The notes under the pieces are model-generated. The model was not told the origin of the DNA and did no database searches. It saw nothing but the letters and a program-made list of their open reading frames with translations. Position numbers and translations under genes: made by a program. From Fusobacterium perfoetens ATCC 29250 (lineage in GTDB: Bacteria; Fusobacteriota; Fusobacteriia; Fusobacteriales; Fusobacteriaceae), in the NCBI RefSeq assembly GCF_000622245.1, contig NZ_JHXW01000011.1, positions 23,840 to 87,839 of the forward strand: a stretch of 64,000 nt of DNA, given 5' to 3'. The first letter of the stretch is position 1; the number at the start of each line of letters is the position of its first letter. Positions 63,471-64,000 of this stretch are shown one piece after another.

Positions 63471-63730
63471 TAATCTTTTTAAATTCTTAATGAAAAATTA
63501 AGTTTTTAAGTGTGAAAAAGTTTTAAAATAAATATTAATCTTTAATTATATAAAATTAAATTAATTAGAATATTTTAGATATCTTGTATTATAAAGATTT
63601 TTATAACTACTAAAAATTCAAGTAGAAAAATTTATTTAAAATTGATACTAAGAAATGAAAATAAAAATCATATAAAAAATATTGAAAATAAAGAAAAACT
63701 TTAAATATATAAAAATAATAAAAAAATATG

Positions 63731-63759
63731 TTGACATATTTTAATTTCTAAGGTATAAT
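63731..63759 (+). promoter_or_regulatory. rRNA operon promoter
   Basis: TTGACA (63731-63736), 17 bp, TATAAT (63754-63759). The leader contains a TCCGT/ACGGA hairpin (63768-63782) and ATTGAC-CTA-GTCAAT (63865-63879), which may belong to processing or antitermination. Confidence 0.85.
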
Positions 63760-63891
63760 TAATCTTGTCCGTGAGATACGGAACTAAGGACATTAACAAC
63801 AGAATAGAGATATATGACAAGCAAACAACCATATTTTGGTGTTTAATAACGGTAAGTGTTGATAATTGACCTAGTCAATAAATATAAAGTT

Positions 63892-64000
<109 letters not shown>

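Overview
The window is AT-rich chromosomal DNA with A/G-rich coding strands and strong AGGAGG-type ribosome binding sites. It most likely comes from a Fusobacterium. The support is a sodium-type F-ATPase rotor with the two-carboxylate motif, a fusobacterial-style autotransporter, a DUF3798 ABC system, and above all a type VI-C CRISPR system with Cas13c, which is known mainly from Fusobacterium and relatives. From memory the Cas13c resembles the F. perfoetens protein, but the species is an inference.

Layout. 1-1765: a partial CoA-disulfide reductase, divergent from an HxlR-type redox regulator. 1935-9697: a methyltransferase followed by the complete F1Fo ATP synthase operon (atpZ/I-like, then BEFHAGDC). 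9758-15292: a DUF3798 binding protein with an ABC ATPase, two permeases and a small membrane protein. 15345-20405: a sialic acid catabolic operon (nanA-nanE-nanQ-nanK, minus strand) divergent from a sodium:solute symporter. Matching palindromes sit at both start sites. 20966-23976: an autotransporter adhesin. 24070-24897: a lipoprotein class I amidotransferase. 25167-29323: a PRD-type activator with a MalX/MalY-like pair.

29496-41720 is a defence island. It holds hsdR, mrr, a GIY-YIG nuclease gene, hsdM, a shrunken DUF1016-type gene and hsdS. These are followed by an eight-repeat CRISPR array ended by its own terminator, then cas13c, then a 31-codon ORF with its own promoter and terminator. 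No cas1 or cas2 is present. The spacers are strongly C-rich over G on the plus strand, as expected if plus-strand crRNAs are antisense to purine-rich mRNAs.

41953-44426: a cytosolic PheC-like cyclohexadienyl dehydratase, a DASS transporter and an AroQ chorismate mutase, together a compact route from chorismate to phenylpyruvate. 44446-45180: an orphan protein with a D..ExK nuclease signature. 45270-50585: mfd, mazG, rqcP, ispE and spoVG. 50714-53219: aspartate kinase and homoserine dehydrogenase (minus). 53413-53487: tRNA-Gln. 53612-56860: rluD, a TSUP permease and a LysR regulator. 56913-59573: metNIQ under a SAM-I riboswitch (minus). 59724-60588: dCMP deaminase and a zinc-ribbon protein.

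60821-62615: putP behind an elaborate leader with a 19-codon peptide containing two Pro codons, mutually exclusive stems, a terminator and a second 18-codon peptide. 62725-63470: four tandem copies of a roughly 186-bp repeat. 63731-64000: an rRNA promoter and the 5' end of 16S rRNA.
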